From NCBI RefSeq assembly GCF_000019725.1, contig NC_010505.1, forward strand, positions 2,468,001-2,532,000: DNA of 64,000 bases. Direction: 5' to 3'. The notes beneath the pieces are model-generated. The model made no database searches. It had not been told where the DNA came from and worked only from the letters and a program-made list of their open reading frames with translations. This document shows, piece by piece, positions 1 to 7,975 of this stretch (its first letter is position 1; the number at the start of each line of letters is the position of its first letter). The translations under genes were made by a program, and so were the position numbers. Source of the stretch: Methylobacterium radiotolerans JCM 2831 (GTDB lineage: Bacteria > Pseudomonadota > Alphaproteobacteria > Rhizobiales > Beijerinckiaceae).

Positions 1-131
1 TTCACGTAAAAAGCCGGCAAAAACGCCGCTGTCAGCGGCCGGTTCCGCGGCTGCGGTACATCATTTGGTTAACGCGCGACCATCCTGCCGCATTCCTGGG
101 CACCCGCTCGCGCGAATCTGAGGGCGCGACC

Positions 132-275
132 TCACCAGGTGCGGATGTCGTGCCGCTCGGTCGGGCACGTCTCCGGCAGGCCGTTCATGCCGTTCGCGAC
201 CAGCACCGCCCAGAGCGTGGCCGCGGCCGTGGTCACGGCCGCGAAGGCGACGCTGATGAGGAGAGGCGCGGTCAT
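132..275 (-). CDS. small single-pass membrane protein, unknown function
   Basis: This is a 47-residue protein starting at the ATG at 275. The frame stays open upstream to 377, but the extra residues are Arg/Pro-rich and unlike a protein start. After three residues (MTA) comes a hydrophobic stretch of about 23 residues (LLISVAFAAVTTAAATLWAV), which predicts one membrane span with a short polar C-terminal tail. I do not recognise a family. A terminator-like hairpin lies just upstream of the start (301-330), so the gene either follows a small RNA or has a structured leader. It could be a chance frame in GC-rich DNA, but the hydrophobic profile argues for a real protein. Confidence 0.45.
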   Translation of the reverse strand: MTAPLLISVAFAAVTTAAATLWAVLVANGMNGLPETCPTERHDIRTW

Positions 276-294
276 GGCGGCACGATCGTCTGTC

Positions 295-409
295 AAAACC
301 GGCGCGCCGCTCCGGAACGAGCGGCGCGCCCGAGTTGAGGGTCTGGCCTTGGGGAAGCCGAGATTGTTTAAGCACACGCAGTGGCTGTGGACACTGCTTT
401 GGGTCGCGG
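295..409 (-). ncRNA. candidate small RNA with promoter and intrinsic terminator
   Basis: On the minus strand a promoter-like pair (TTGCCG, 18-nt spacer, TACTTA; 445 to 416) would start transcription near 409. About 80 nt later comes a perfect 12-bp stem with a 6-nt loop (330 to 301), followed by GGTTTT, the form of an intrinsic terminator. The implied transcript is about 115 nt, has no convincing open frame and contains a small internal hairpin near 379-396. It may instead be the leader of the small gene at 132-275, with the hairpin acting as an attenuator. This is inference from structure; I do not recognise the RNA family. Confidence 0.4.
301..330 (-). terminator. 12-bp hairpin followed by a short T-run (minus strand)
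   Basis: The arms at 301-312 and 319-330 are perfectly complementary, with a 6-nt loop (cggaac). Read on the minus strand the stem is followed by GGTTTT. It lies 26 nt upstream of the start of the gene at 132-275, an unusual place for a terminator unless it ends a separate RNA or an attenuated leader. Confidence 0.5.
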
Positions 410-415
410 GAAAGA

Positions 416-445
416 TAAGTATTGGCGCTTGTGACTGTCCGGCAA
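416..445 (-). promoter_or_regulatory. sigma-70-like promoter for the candidate small RNA
   Basis: The -35-like TTGCCG (445-440) and the -10-like TACTTA (421-416) are separated by 18 nt on the minus strand. The divergent gene prmA starts at 554, so this promoter faces left towards the hairpin at 301-330. Confidence 0.3.
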
Positions 446-553
446 CAACGGGTCGGGCCGCCGGTCCGCTCCGCCGCCCCGCCCCTGCCGGGCCCGTATT
501 TTTTCGCGTCAGCCCCTGGGCTGCGGCCCGGCCCGGCGTTACAGCCGGGCACC

Positions 554-1474
554 ATGCTCGAAGGCCTGCCGCCCCACCGCCCGTCCCACGTCCTGCGTCT
601 GCTGACCGACGAACGCTCGGCCCGCGCGATGACCGACCTGCTGGGCGAGATGTTCGATCCCACGGAGACCGCGGTGGCGGCCTTCGAGGACGAGGACGGG
701 CGCACGTGGCGCCTGGAGGCCTATTTCGCGGACGCGCCCGACGAGGACTACATCCGCGCGCTGATCCGCCCGGTCATCGGCGACGCGGCCGACGCGGCGG
801 AATTCCGCACGATCGCGCAGCAGGACTGGGTGCGCGCGTCGCTGGAGGGCCTGAAGCCGGTCCGGGCCGGCCGGTTCCTCGTCCACGGCGCGCACGACCG
901 CGACTCCGTCCGGGGCAATGATCTGGCCATCGAGATCGAGGCCGCCCTCGCCTTCGGCACCGGGCATCACGGGACGACCCTGGGCTGCCTCCGCGCCCTG
1001 GTCTCGGAGCTCAAGCGCCGGCGCCCGGTCCACGTCCTCGACGTCGGTACCGGGACCGGGATCCTCGCCTTCGCGGCCGCCAGGGCCCTGCGGCAACCCG
1101 TGGTGGCCGGCGACCTCGACGCGGAGGCCGTGCGCACGGCCCGCGAGAACGCCCGCGCCAACGGGCTCGGCCCCTATCTCAAGCTCTACGAGGGGCCCGG
1201 GGTCCGCCACCGCCTCGCCGACCGGCCGCGCCATTTCGATCTCGTCTTCGCCAACATCCTGGCCCGGCCCCTCAGGCTCCTCGCGCCGACGCTGGCGCGG
1301 GTCGTCGCCACCGAGGGTGTGCTGGTCCTGTCGGGCCTGATCGAGCGCGACGTGCCCGGCGTGCTCTCCGCCTACCGCCTCCAGGGCTTCTCCCTCGTGC
1401 GGCGCGGCGTGATCGAGGGGTGGGTCGCCCTGGTCCTGACGCGCGGCGGTGCGGCACCGCGTCCGCGGCGCTGA
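554..1474 (+). CDS. prmA: ribosomal protein L11 methyltransferase
   Basis: PrmA methylates lysines and the N-terminus of ribosomal protein L11 using S-adenosylmethionine in the cytoplasm. The start at 554 gives 306 residues, near the family's usual 290-310; the frame is open from 422 but the added stretch is Pro/Arg-rich. The AFGTGHHGTT block is at 133-142, SAM motif I (DVGTGTG) at 163-169, and the catalytic-region ANIL at 233-236, all typical of PrmA rather than other small-molecule methyltransferases. The N-terminal part before residue 100 is the L11-recognition domain, which is less conserved. It appears monocistronic, followed by a small gene 50 bp downstream. Confidence 0.92.
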   Translation: MLEGLPPHRPSHVLRLLTDERSARAMTDLLGEMFDPTETAVAAFEDEDGRTWRLEAYFADAPDEDYIRALIRPVIGDAADAAEFRTIAQQDWVRASLEGLKPVRAGRFLVHGAHDRDSVRGNDLAIEIEAALAFGTGHHGTTLGCLRALVSELKRRRPVHVLDVGTGTGILAFAAARALRQPVVAGDLDAEAVRTARENARANGLGPYLKLYEGPGVRHRLADRPRHFDLVFANILARPLRLLAPTLARVVATEGVLVLSGLIERDVPGVLSAYRLQGFSLVRRGVIEGWVALVLTRGGAAPRPRR

Positions 1475-1524
1475 ACCGCGCGGAACCGCCCAGAACTCCG
1501 CGCGCGCCGGCGTGTTGTCCGGCC

Positions 1525-1713
1525 ATGAGCCAGACGTCGCTCCACGATCCGCCCGCGGACCCGATCGCCGAGGGCGCCCGCGCCCGGGCGCAGGGCCGTC
1601 CCAAGGATGCCTGCCCCTATCCGGCCGATTCGCCCGCGCGCCGAGCGTGGATCGAGGGCTACGACGGCGCGCCCGCGGATCGCGCGCCGGACCTGCCGGT
1701 CACGAACGGCTGA
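1525..1713 (+). CDS. Rmf-like (ribosome modulation factor/CrpP family) small protein
   Basis: A 62-residue protein with CPYP at 30-33 and RRAWIEGYD at 39-47. It shows the pattern of the ribosome modulation factor family, in which a Gly-rich segment is followed by Cys-Pro and a Trp-containing helix. E. coli Rmf promotes 100S ribosome dimers in stationary phase, but many alphaproteobacterial members are untested, so ribosome hibernation is an inference. The start at 1525 is chosen because the sequence before it is low-complexity shadow. Its stop codon directly abuts the stop of the convergent gene at 1714. Confidence 0.65.
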   Translation: MSQTSLHDPPADPIAEGARARAQGRPKDACPYPADSPARRAWIEGYDGAPADRAPDLPVTNG

Positions 1714-1968
1714 TCAGCGCGCGGTGCGCAGCCGGCCCGGCCGATCCGGCTCGTCCGCGGTCTCGGCCGGCGCCCCCGCCGCGTCCACCTGTGACACGGG
1801 CGCGCCGAGCGCCGCCATCAGCGCGCGCAGGCCGTCGATCCACTCCTCGAGTTCGGCGAGCGAGTCGAAACCGTCGCGGCGGACCACCGTGTCGGGCTCG
1901 ATCGTCACGACGGCGTCGAAGCGGCCGTCGGGTCTGTCGCTGATCCGGTAGTAAACGCGGCGGGGCAT
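1714..1968 (-). CDS. conserved-looking hypothetical protein, 84 residues
   Basis: The protein begins MPRRVYYRISDRPDGRFDAV at the ATG at 1968 and has a well-formed mixed alpha/beta N-terminal half (about residues 1-50, including SLAELEEWIDGL) followed by an Ala/Pro/Asp-rich tail. It is cytoplasmic, with no signal or membrane segment. No family is recognised. The gene converges on the Rmf-like gene with no gap between stops. Its upstream side is a relatively AT-rich stretch (1969-2106) shared with the divergent aminopeptidase gene, which probably holds promoters for both. The very long upstream extension of this frame across the aminopeptidase gene is a GC-driven shadow. Confidence 0.6.
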   Translation of the reverse strand: MPRRVYYRISDRPDGRFDAVVTIEPDTVVRRDGFDSLAELEEWIDGLRALMAALGAPVSQVDAAGAPAETADEPDRPGRLRTAR

Positions 1969-2106
1969 GTCTGAGTAATAAGCGAAAATCCGCGGCGTGA
2001 TAAGATTGCTAACGATTTTTAAGCACCGCAACCGACCTCCGACCGACCTCTTTGTCGTGAGAACAGGGTGTTGCGACGCGGGAGCGGCGGGCGCTAGGCT
2101 CCGCGG

Positions 2107-3945
2107 ATGACCGAGACCCGCACGTCCCGACCGCGTCAGCGCTTCCAGAGCTTCGACGACCCGAGCCACCGGAAGGGCGCCGAGCGGATCGAGGCGCTGC
2201 GGGCGGCCCTGCGCGAGACCGGGCTCGACGGCTTCGTCGTGCCGCGGGCCGACGAGCACCAGTCCGAATACGTTCCCGCCGACGCCGAACGGCTCGCCTG
2301 GCTCACCGGCTTCACCGGCTCGGCCGGGACGGCCGTGATCCTGATGGAGTCGGCGGCGCTGGTCGTCGACGGGCGCTACACCCTGCAGGCGCCCGAGCAG
2401 GTCGATACCGGCCTCGTCACGGTGGTACCGCTCGCCGAAACGACGCCGGAGGCCTGGATCGGCGCCAACCTGCGGCGCGATCAGGTGCTCGGCTACGATC
2501 CGTGGCTGCACACGCCGGACGGTCTGGTGCGCCTGGAGCGGGCCGTGACCCGCGCCGGCGGCGCGGTGCGGGCGGTGCCGAACCTCGTCGACGCGGTCTG
2601 GGCCGGGCGGCCGCGGCCGCCGGCCGGACCGGTGGTAGTCCACCCGGACGCGCTGTGCGGCGAGGCGTCCGCCGACAAGCTCGGCCGGATCCGGGCGGCG
2701 CTCGCCGAGGGCGGCTGCGACGCCCTGGTGATCTCCGACCCGCACAATCTCGCCTGGGCCTTCAACCTGCGCGGGGCCGACGTCGGCCACACGCCCCTGG
2801 CGCTGGGCTACGCGATCCTTCCGCGCGAGGGGCCGGCCCGGCTGTTCCTCGTCTCGCCGAACGTCGATCCGGCCCTGCGGGCCGCGCTCGCGCCGGTCGC
2901 CGAGATCCTGCCGCGGGCGGACCTGGACGACGGGTTGGCGTCCCTGGCGGGCGTGCGCGTCCGCCTCGACGCGTCGACCGGCGCCGTCGCCCTGAAGGAG
3001 AAGATCGAGGCCGCCGGCGGCACGGCCGATGTCGGCAAGGACCCGATCACCGGCATGAAGGCGGTCAAGAACGCCGCCGAGATCGCGGGCGCCCGCGCCG
3101 CCCATGTCCGGGACGGGGCGAGCGTCGTGCGCTTCCTCGCCTGGCTCGACGGGGCGGCCGCGGCCGGCGGCCTCACCGAGATCGCCGCCGTCGAGGCCCT
3201 GGAGGATTTCCGGGCCGCGGGCGGCGACCTGCGCGAGGTCTCCTTCCCCACCATCTCGGGATCCGGACCGAACGGCGCGATCGTCCACTACCGGGTGAGC
3301 CGCGCCACCGACCGGACGGTCCGGCCGGGCGAACTGTTCCTGATCGATTCCGGGGCGCAGTACCCGGACGGGACCACCGACATCACCCGCACGGTCGCGG
3401 TGGGCGCGCCGAGCCCCGAGATGCGCGACCGCTTCACGCGCGTGCTGAAGGGGCACGTCGCCATCGCGCGGGCGGTGTTCCCGGTCGGCACGACCGGCGC
3501 CCAGATCGACGCCTTCGCGCGGGCGCCGCTCTGGCAGGCCGGTCTCGACTTCGACCACGGCACCGGTCACGGCGTCGGCGCCTTCCTGTCGGTGCACGAG
3601 GGGCCGCAGCGGATCGCCAAGACCGGCACGGTGGCGCTGGAGCCCGGCATGATCCTGTCGAACGAGCCGGGCTACTACGCCCGCGGCGCCTACGGCATCC
3701 GGATCGAGAACCTCGTCCTGGTCGAGTCCCGCGCGATCGCGGGCGGCGAGCGCCCGATGCTCGGCTTCGAGACGCTGACGCTCGCCCCCTACGACCGCCG
3801 GCTGATCCGGCCGGACCTGCTCGAACCCGGGGAGCGGGCCTGGATCGACGCCTACCATGCCCGGGTGCGCGAGACCCTGGCGCCCGGGCTCGACACCGCC
3901 GCGCGCGACTGGCTGGAGCGGGCGACGGCGCCGCTGGAGGGGTGA
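2107..3945 (+). CDS. pepP: Xaa-Pro aminopeptidase, M24 family
   Basis: Removes the N-terminal residue next to proline from peptides, using two metal ions, in the cytoplasm. At 612 residues it is the long three-domain form (two creatinase-like N-terminal domains, then the pita-bread catalytic domain from about residue 310) rather than the 440-residue E. coli PepP. Metal ligands are visible: Asp in FLIDSGAQY (about 413), Asp in the DGTTDITRT segment, His in HGTGHGVG (about 484), Glu in SNEPGYY (about 520) and Glu in RIENLVL (about 535). It has no signal peptide. The gene stands alone, with dsbD 131 bp downstream on the same strand. The symbol is given loosely because of the longer architecture. 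Confidence 0.9.
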   Translation: MTETRTSRPRQRFQSFDDPSHRKGAERIEALRAALRETGLDGFVVPRADEHQSEYVPADAERLAWLTGFTGSAGTAVILMESAALVVDGRYTLQAPEQVDTGLVTVVPLAETTPEAWIGANLRRDQVLGYDPWLHTPDGLVRLERAVTRAGGAVRAVPNLVDAVWAGRPRPPAGPVVVHPDALCGEASADKLGRIRAALAEGGCDALVISDPHNLAWAFNLRGADVGHTPLALGYAILPREGPARLFLVSPNVDPALRAALAPVAEILPRADLDDGLASLAGVRVRLDASTGAVALKEKIEAAGGTADVGKDPITGMKAVKNAAEIAGARAAHVRDGASVVRFLAWLDGAAAAGGLTEIAAVEALEDFRAAGGDLREVSFPTISGSGPNGAIVHYRVSRATDRTVRPGELFLIDSGAQYPDGTTDITRTVAVGAPSPEMRDRFTRVLKGHVAIARAVFPVGTTGAQIDAFARAPLWQAGLDFDHGTGHGVGAFLSVHEGPQRIAKTGTVALEPGMILSNEPGYYARGAYGIRIENLVLVESRAIAGGERPMLGFETLTLAPYDRRLIRPDLLEPGERAWIDAYHARVRETLAPGLDTAARDWLERATAPLEG

Positions 3946-4076
3946 GCCGGCCGCACGGGACCCCGCACGGGACCCCGGACGCGGTCCATGGTAAGACCCG
4001 GCGCCACGGAAACGCCCGCGCCGGGCGAGAGACGCCGCGCGTGAAACCGCGACCGCCCCGCGCGCGAAGGGACAGC

Positions 4077-6251
4077 ATGATCCGCCGCCTCGCCATCCTG
4101 ATCCTGGCCCTCGCCGCGAGCCTCTCGGCCGCCGCGGCGCAGGGGTTTCCGCAGGGCTTCCGCACGCCCGCGGACCTCGTGCGCGCGAGCCTCGTGGCCG
4201 AGCCCGCCGCGGTCGCCGGCGCGCAGCCCTTCACGCTGGCCGTGCGGATGCAGATCAAGCCCGGCTGGCACGTCTACTGGCGCAATCCGGGCGATTCCGG
4301 CCTGCCCCCGGAGGTGACCTGGACCCTGCCGGCCGGCTTCAACGCCGGCGCGATCCGGTGGCCGGCGCCGGAGCGCATCCCGATCGCGACCCTCATGAAT
4401 TACGGCTACGAGGGCGAGGTCACGCTCCTCGTGCCGGTGACGCCGCCGCCGAGCCTCGACCCGGCGGACCCGGTGCGGATCCAGGCGAAACTGACCTATC
4501 TCGTCTGCGAGACCGAGTGCGTGCCCGGCTCGGCCGACCTCGCCCTGACCCTGCCCGTGGGCAAGGCCGAGCCGGACCCGGCCAGCGCCGCGCTGTTCGC
4601 GCGCGCGCGCGCCGCGCTGCCCGTGCCGGCGCTCTGGCCCCTGCGCCTGTCGAGCCAGGGCGACACCCTGCGCCTCGATTTCGCCGCGACCGGTCTCAAG
4701 CCCGAGGCGCTCCGCAACGCCGCGTACTTCCCCTACGCCGAGACCGCGATCGACAACGCCGCCGCCCAGGTGATGACCGTCGACGAGACCGGCCTGCACC
4801 TGACCCTCGCGCGGAGCAGCCCGACCGATCCGGTGCCCACCGCGCTGCCCGGCGTCCTGACGGTCGACGAGGTCGACGCCGCCGGGACCCGCCGGCTCGC
4901 CTTCGCGTACGGCGACGAGCCGGTGCTCCCGGCCGCCGCGGCGCCGGCCCCGACCGCGCCGAACCCGGCCTCGACCGCGCCGGCAACCTCCGACTTCGAC
5001 GCGCTGACCCTCGCGACCGCCGCGGCCTTCGCCTTCCTCGGCGGCCTGATCCTCAACCTGATGCCCTGCGTCTTCCCGGTCCTGTCGATCAAGGTCCTGA
5101 GCCTCGTGCGGCACGCGGGCGAGGGGCCGGCCCGGCTGCGGCTCCACGGCCTCGCCTACACGGCCGGCGTCCTGGCGAGCTTCCTGGCGCTCGCCGCCGC
5201 GCTGATCGGCCTGAAGAGCGGCGGGGCCGCGATCGGCTGGGGGTTCCAGCTGCAATCGCCCGCCGTGGTCGCGGGGCTCGCCTACCTGCTGTTCGCGATG
5301 GGCCTGAGCCTCTCCGGCGCGGTCCATGTCGGCGGGCGGCTCGCCGGCCTCGGCGACGGCCTCACCCGGCGCGCCGGCCTGAGCGGCTCGTTCTTCACGG
5401 GCGTGCTCGCCACCCTGGTGGCGACGCCCTGCACGGCGCCGTTCATGGGCTCGGCGGTGGGCTTCGCGCTGACCCAGAGCGCCGGCGTGGCGCTCGCCGT
5501 CTTCGCCAGCCTCGGCCTCGGCCTCGCCCTGCCCTTCCTGCTCCTGACCCTCTGGCCGCCGGCCCTGCGGGCACTGCCGCGGCCGGGCGCCTGGATGGAG
5601 ACCCTCAAGCAGGTGCTGGCCTTCCCGGTCTACGCCACCGTCGCGTGGCTGATCTGGGTGCTGGCGCAGCAGGTCGACCCGCGCGGGCAGCTGGCGGCGC
5701 TGATCGGCCTCGTGCTCGTGGGCTTCGCCGCCTGGGCCTGGGAGCACGGCCGCGCCGCCGCGCCGCGGACGGGTCGGATCGCGCAGGCCGCCGCGGCGCT
5801 GGCGCTGATCGCGGTCGCCTCCCTCGCCGTCACCCTGCCCCGGAGCAGCGCCGCGCCGGCGGCGCAGGCCGCCGCCGACGGGGTCGAGCCGTTCACGCAG
5901 GCGCGCCTCGACGCCCTTCTCGACGCGCACCGCCCCGTCTTCGTCGACATGACCGCCGCCTGGTGCATCACCTGCGCGGTCAACGAGGCGACCTCGCTCA
6001 ACACCAGGGCGGTGCGGTCCGCGATGGCCGAGCGCGGCGTGACTTACATGAAGGGCGACTGGACCAACCAGAACCCCGAGATCACCCGCCTGCTGGAGAA
6101 GCACGGGCGCAGCGGCGTCCCGCTCTACCTGCTCTACACCGGGACGGGGGAGCCCCAGGTGCTCCCGCAGATCCTGACCGAGGGGACGGTCCTGGCGGCG
6201 CTGGAGGCGGTGCCGGCCGCCGCGGGACGGAGCGCGGCGCTGGCGCGCTGA
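4077..6251 (+). CDS. dsbD: DsbD-family thiol:disulfide interchange protein
   Basis: Carries reducing power from cytoplasmic thioredoxin across the inner membrane to periplasmic thiol proteins. The start at 4077 has an AAGGGA ribosome-binding sequence and gives 724 residues with a signal peptide (about 1-24). Order: a periplasmic N-terminal domain with cysteines C144 and C148 (YLVCETEC); a CcdA-like membrane domain from about 305, with its two redox cysteines in MPCVFPV and ATPCTAPF (about 448); then a C-terminal thioredoxin domain with AAWCITC (C630, C633). This three-part layout matches the DsbD/ScsB class, with ScsB-type copper-stress function a possible alternative. It is convergent with phoB across a hairpin terminator. 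Confidence 0.88.
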   Translation: MIRRLAILILALAASLSAAAAQGFPQGFRTPADLVRASLVAEPAAVAGAQPFTLAVRMQIKPGWHVYWRNPGDSGLPPEVTWTLPAGFNAGAIRWPAPERIPIATLMNYGYEGEVTLLVPVTPPPSLDPADPVRIQAKLTYLVCETECVPGSADLALTLPVGKAEPDPASAALFARARAALPVPALWPLRLSSQGDTLRLDFAATGLKPEALRNAAYFPYAETAIDNAAAQVMTVDETGLHLTLARSSPTDPVPTALPGVLTVDEVDAAGTRRLAFAYGDEPVLPAAAAPAPTAPNPASTAPATSDFDALTLATAAAFAFLGGLILNLMPCVFPVLSIKVLSLVRHAGEGPARLRLHGLAYTAGVLASFLALAAALIGLKSGGAAIGWGFQLQSPAVVAGLAYLLFAMGLSLSGAVHVGGRLAGLGDGLTRRAGLSGSFFTGVLATLVATPCTAPFMGSAVGFALTQSAGVALAVFASLGLGLALPFLLLTLWPPALRALPRPGAWMETLKQVLAFPVYATVAWLIWVLAQQVDPRGQLAALIGLVLVGFAAWAWEHGRAAAPRTGRIAQAAAALALIAVASLAVTLPRSSAAPAAQAAADGVEPFTQARLDALLDAHRPVFVDMTAAWCITCAVNEATSLNTRAVRSAMAERGVTYMKGDWTNQNPEITRLLEKHGRSGVPLYLLYTGTGEPQVLPQILTEGTVLAALEAVPAAAGRSAALAR

Positions 6252-6290
6252 ACCCGTCCGCGGTCTCGGGCGCCTGAGCAGAGACGGCGC

Positions 6291-6314
6291 GCCGGAGCGA
6301 TCTGTCGCTCCGGC
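6291..6314. terminator. bidirectional hairpin between dsbD and phoB
   Basis: A perfect 10-bp stem (GCCGGAGCGA and its complement) with a TCTG loop lies between two convergent genes. There is no T-run on either side, so it may work with Rho or as a 3'-end stabiliser. Confidence 0.6.
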
Positions 6315-6330
6315 AGTCCATGGGGCCTCC

Positions 6331-7026
6331 TCAGGCCTCGAGCGAGAAGGTCTCGTCGAAGGCGTAGCCCGAGCCGCGGACCGTGCGGATCGGGTCGGCC
6401 TGGCGCGGGCCGTTCAGCGCCTTGCGCAGCCGCCCGACATGCACGTCCACCGTGCGCTCGTCGATGTAGACGTCGTGGCCCCAGACCCCGTCGAGGAGCT
6501 GCTCGCGGGAGAAGACCCGGCCCGGCGCCAGCATCAGGAATTCCAGCAGCCGGAACTCTGTCGGGCCCAGATGCAGCTCCTCGCCGCCGCGACGGACGCG
6601 GTGGCCGGTGCGGTCGAGCTCCAAATCGCCCGCCGCCAGCCGGTCCGAGACGTGGGCGGGCTTGGCCCGGCGCAGCAGCGCGCGGATCCGGGCGAGCAGT
6701 TCCGGCACCGAGAACGGCTTGACGATGTAGTCGTCGGCGCCCGTGCCGAGACCGCGGACGCGGTCGCCCTCCTCGCCCCGGGCGGTGAGCATGATCACCG
6801 GCAGGCGCTCGGTCTCCCGGCGCGCCCGGATCCGGCGGCACAGCTCGATCCCGGAGAGGCCGGGCAGCATCCAGTCGAGCAGGACGAGGTCCGGGATCCG
6901 CTCCGCCAGGAGCAGCTCGGCGTCGTCGCCGCGCGCCGCCGAATCCACCAGGAAGCCCTCGGCCTCCAGGTTGTAGCGCAGCAGCGTGGTCAGCGCCTCC
7001 TCGTCCTCGACGATCAGGACTTGCAT
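6331..7026 (-). CDS. phoB: phosphate regulon response regulator PhoB
   Basis: DNA-binding response regulator that switches on the phosphate-starvation genes when phosphorylated. It is an OmpR/PhoB-type protein of 231 residues from the ATG at 7026 (a GTG at 7032 is possible). The receiver domain occupies about 1-120, with acidic D8/E9, phospho-acceptor D51 (LLDWML) and the conserved Lys in VKPFS. The winged-helix domain occupies about 130-228 (FRLLEFLM, DERTVDVHVGRLRKAL). It is the last gene of pstSCAB-phoU-phoB, 121 bp after phoU, as in many Hyphomicrobiales. The partner sensor PhoR is not in the window. Pho-box-like repeats upstream of pstS suggest that PhoB controls its own operon. Confidence 0.93.
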   Translation of the reverse strand: MQVLIVEDEEALTTLLRYNLEAEGFLVDSAARGDDAELLLAERIPDLVLLDWMLPGLSGIELCRRIRARRETERLPVIMLTARGEEGDRVRGLGTGADDYIVKPFSVPELLARIRALLRRAKPAHVSDRLAAGDLELDRTGHRVRRGGEELHLGPTEFRLLEFLMLAPGRVFSREQLLDGVWGHDVYIDERTVDVHVGRLRKALNGPRQADPIRTVRGSGYAFDETFSLEA

Positions 7027-7147
7027 GCTCACGTTCGACGACTCGTTCTACCGGCGGTCCCGCGGATGGTGCAGGAGGCGCCGCCCGGCCTCAACCTGCA
7101 CGGTTACTGGCCCCGGCCATGCCCGCAGGAAGGCCGGGGTCGGGGGC

Positions 7148-7867
7148 TCACGGCGCCTGGAGTCCGTCCACCGTCGCGTAGTTCGACGCGTCGTTCTTCG
7201 GCCGGTCGCCCGCCAGGGTCTCGCCCGTGGCGAGGTAGTGGATCGTCTCGGCGATGTTGGTGGTGTGGTCGCCGATGCGCTCGACGTTCTTGGCGCAGAA
7301 CAGCAGGTGCGTGCAGAACGAGATGTTGCGCGGGTCCTCCATCATGTAGGTCAGGAGCTCGCGGAACAGGGAATTGTACAGGGCGTCGATCTCACCGTCG
7401 CGCTCCCAGACGTCGTGGGCCGCCTGGACGTCGCGGCTCGCGTAGGCGTCGAGCACGTCCTTGAGCTGGCCCTCGGCGAGGTCGCTCATGTGGCGCACGC
7501 CGAGCACGATCTTCTGGGCCGGAGCCTGGTCGGAGATCGCCACCACGCGCTTGGCGACGTTCTTGGCGAGGTCGCCGATCCGCTCGAGATCGCCGGAGAC
7601 GCGGATCGCCGAGATGGTCTCGCGCAGGTCGATCGCCAGCGGCTGGCGCCGGGCGATCAGCAGCACGGCGCGCTCCTCGATGTCCCGCTGCAGCGCGTCG
7701 AGGCGCTTGTCGGCGAGGATCACCGCCTGGGCGAGCGTGTCGTCCCGGCGCACGAGGGCGTCGGTCGCCTCCGCGGTCATCTTCTCGGCGACGCCGCCCA
7801 TCTCCGAGATCGAGCGACGCAGGTTCTCCAGGTCGGTGTCGTAGGAGGTGACGATATGGCCGGGCAT
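7148..7867 (-). CDS. phoU: phosphate signalling protein PhoU
   Basis: PhoU links the Pst transporter to the PhoR sensor and keeps the Pho regulon off when phosphate is plentiful; it also limits phosphate uptake. The 239-residue protein has the two three-helix repeats of the family, each with an acidic metal-binding E/D-x-x-x-D-type segment (for example ERIGDLAKN and ERIGDHTTN). It starts MPGHIVTSYDTDLENLR at 7867, 108 bp downstream of pstB. An 8-bp GC-rich hairpin (7111-7139) lies in the phoU-phoB gap and might tune phoB expression. The protein is cytoplasmic and acts at the membrane with PstB and PhoR. Confidence 0.95.
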   Translation of the reverse strand: MPGHIVTSYDTDLENLRRSISEMGGVAEKMTAEATDALVRRDDTLAQAVILADKRLDALQRDIEERAVLLIARRQPLAIDLRETISAIRVSGDLERIGDLAKNVAKRVVAISDQAPAQKIVLGVRHMSDLAEGQLKDVLDAYASRDVQAAHDVWERDGEIDALYNSLFRELLTYMMEDPRNISFCTHLLFCAKNVERIGDHTTNIAETIHYLATGETLAGDRPKNDASNYATVDGLQAP

Positions 7868-7975
7868 GGCGGATCCTTCGATGGGGTCCCGGGGACGGCC
7901 CTCCGGGAGGTTTGCGGATCCGCCGACGCGCCGGAGACGCGAGCGGCGGTCCCGGGACCGGAGCGGCCCGGCAGA

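Noticed and set aside
1..131. Gene or regulatory element at the left edge
   Set aside because: No convincing frame or structure; the frame spanning 61-705 on the minus strand is a shadow.
1714..3858. 714-residue minus-strand frame over the aminopeptidase gene
   Set aside because: Only its last 84 residues look like a protein. The rest lies antisense to pepP, is Arg/Gly/Asp-rich and reflects the absence of stops in GC-rich DNA.
2502..4076. 525-residue in-frame extension upstream of dsbD
   Set aside because: The extension overlaps pepP in another frame and is low-complexity Arg/Gly-rich sequence; the start at 4077 has a ribosome-binding site and a signal peptide.
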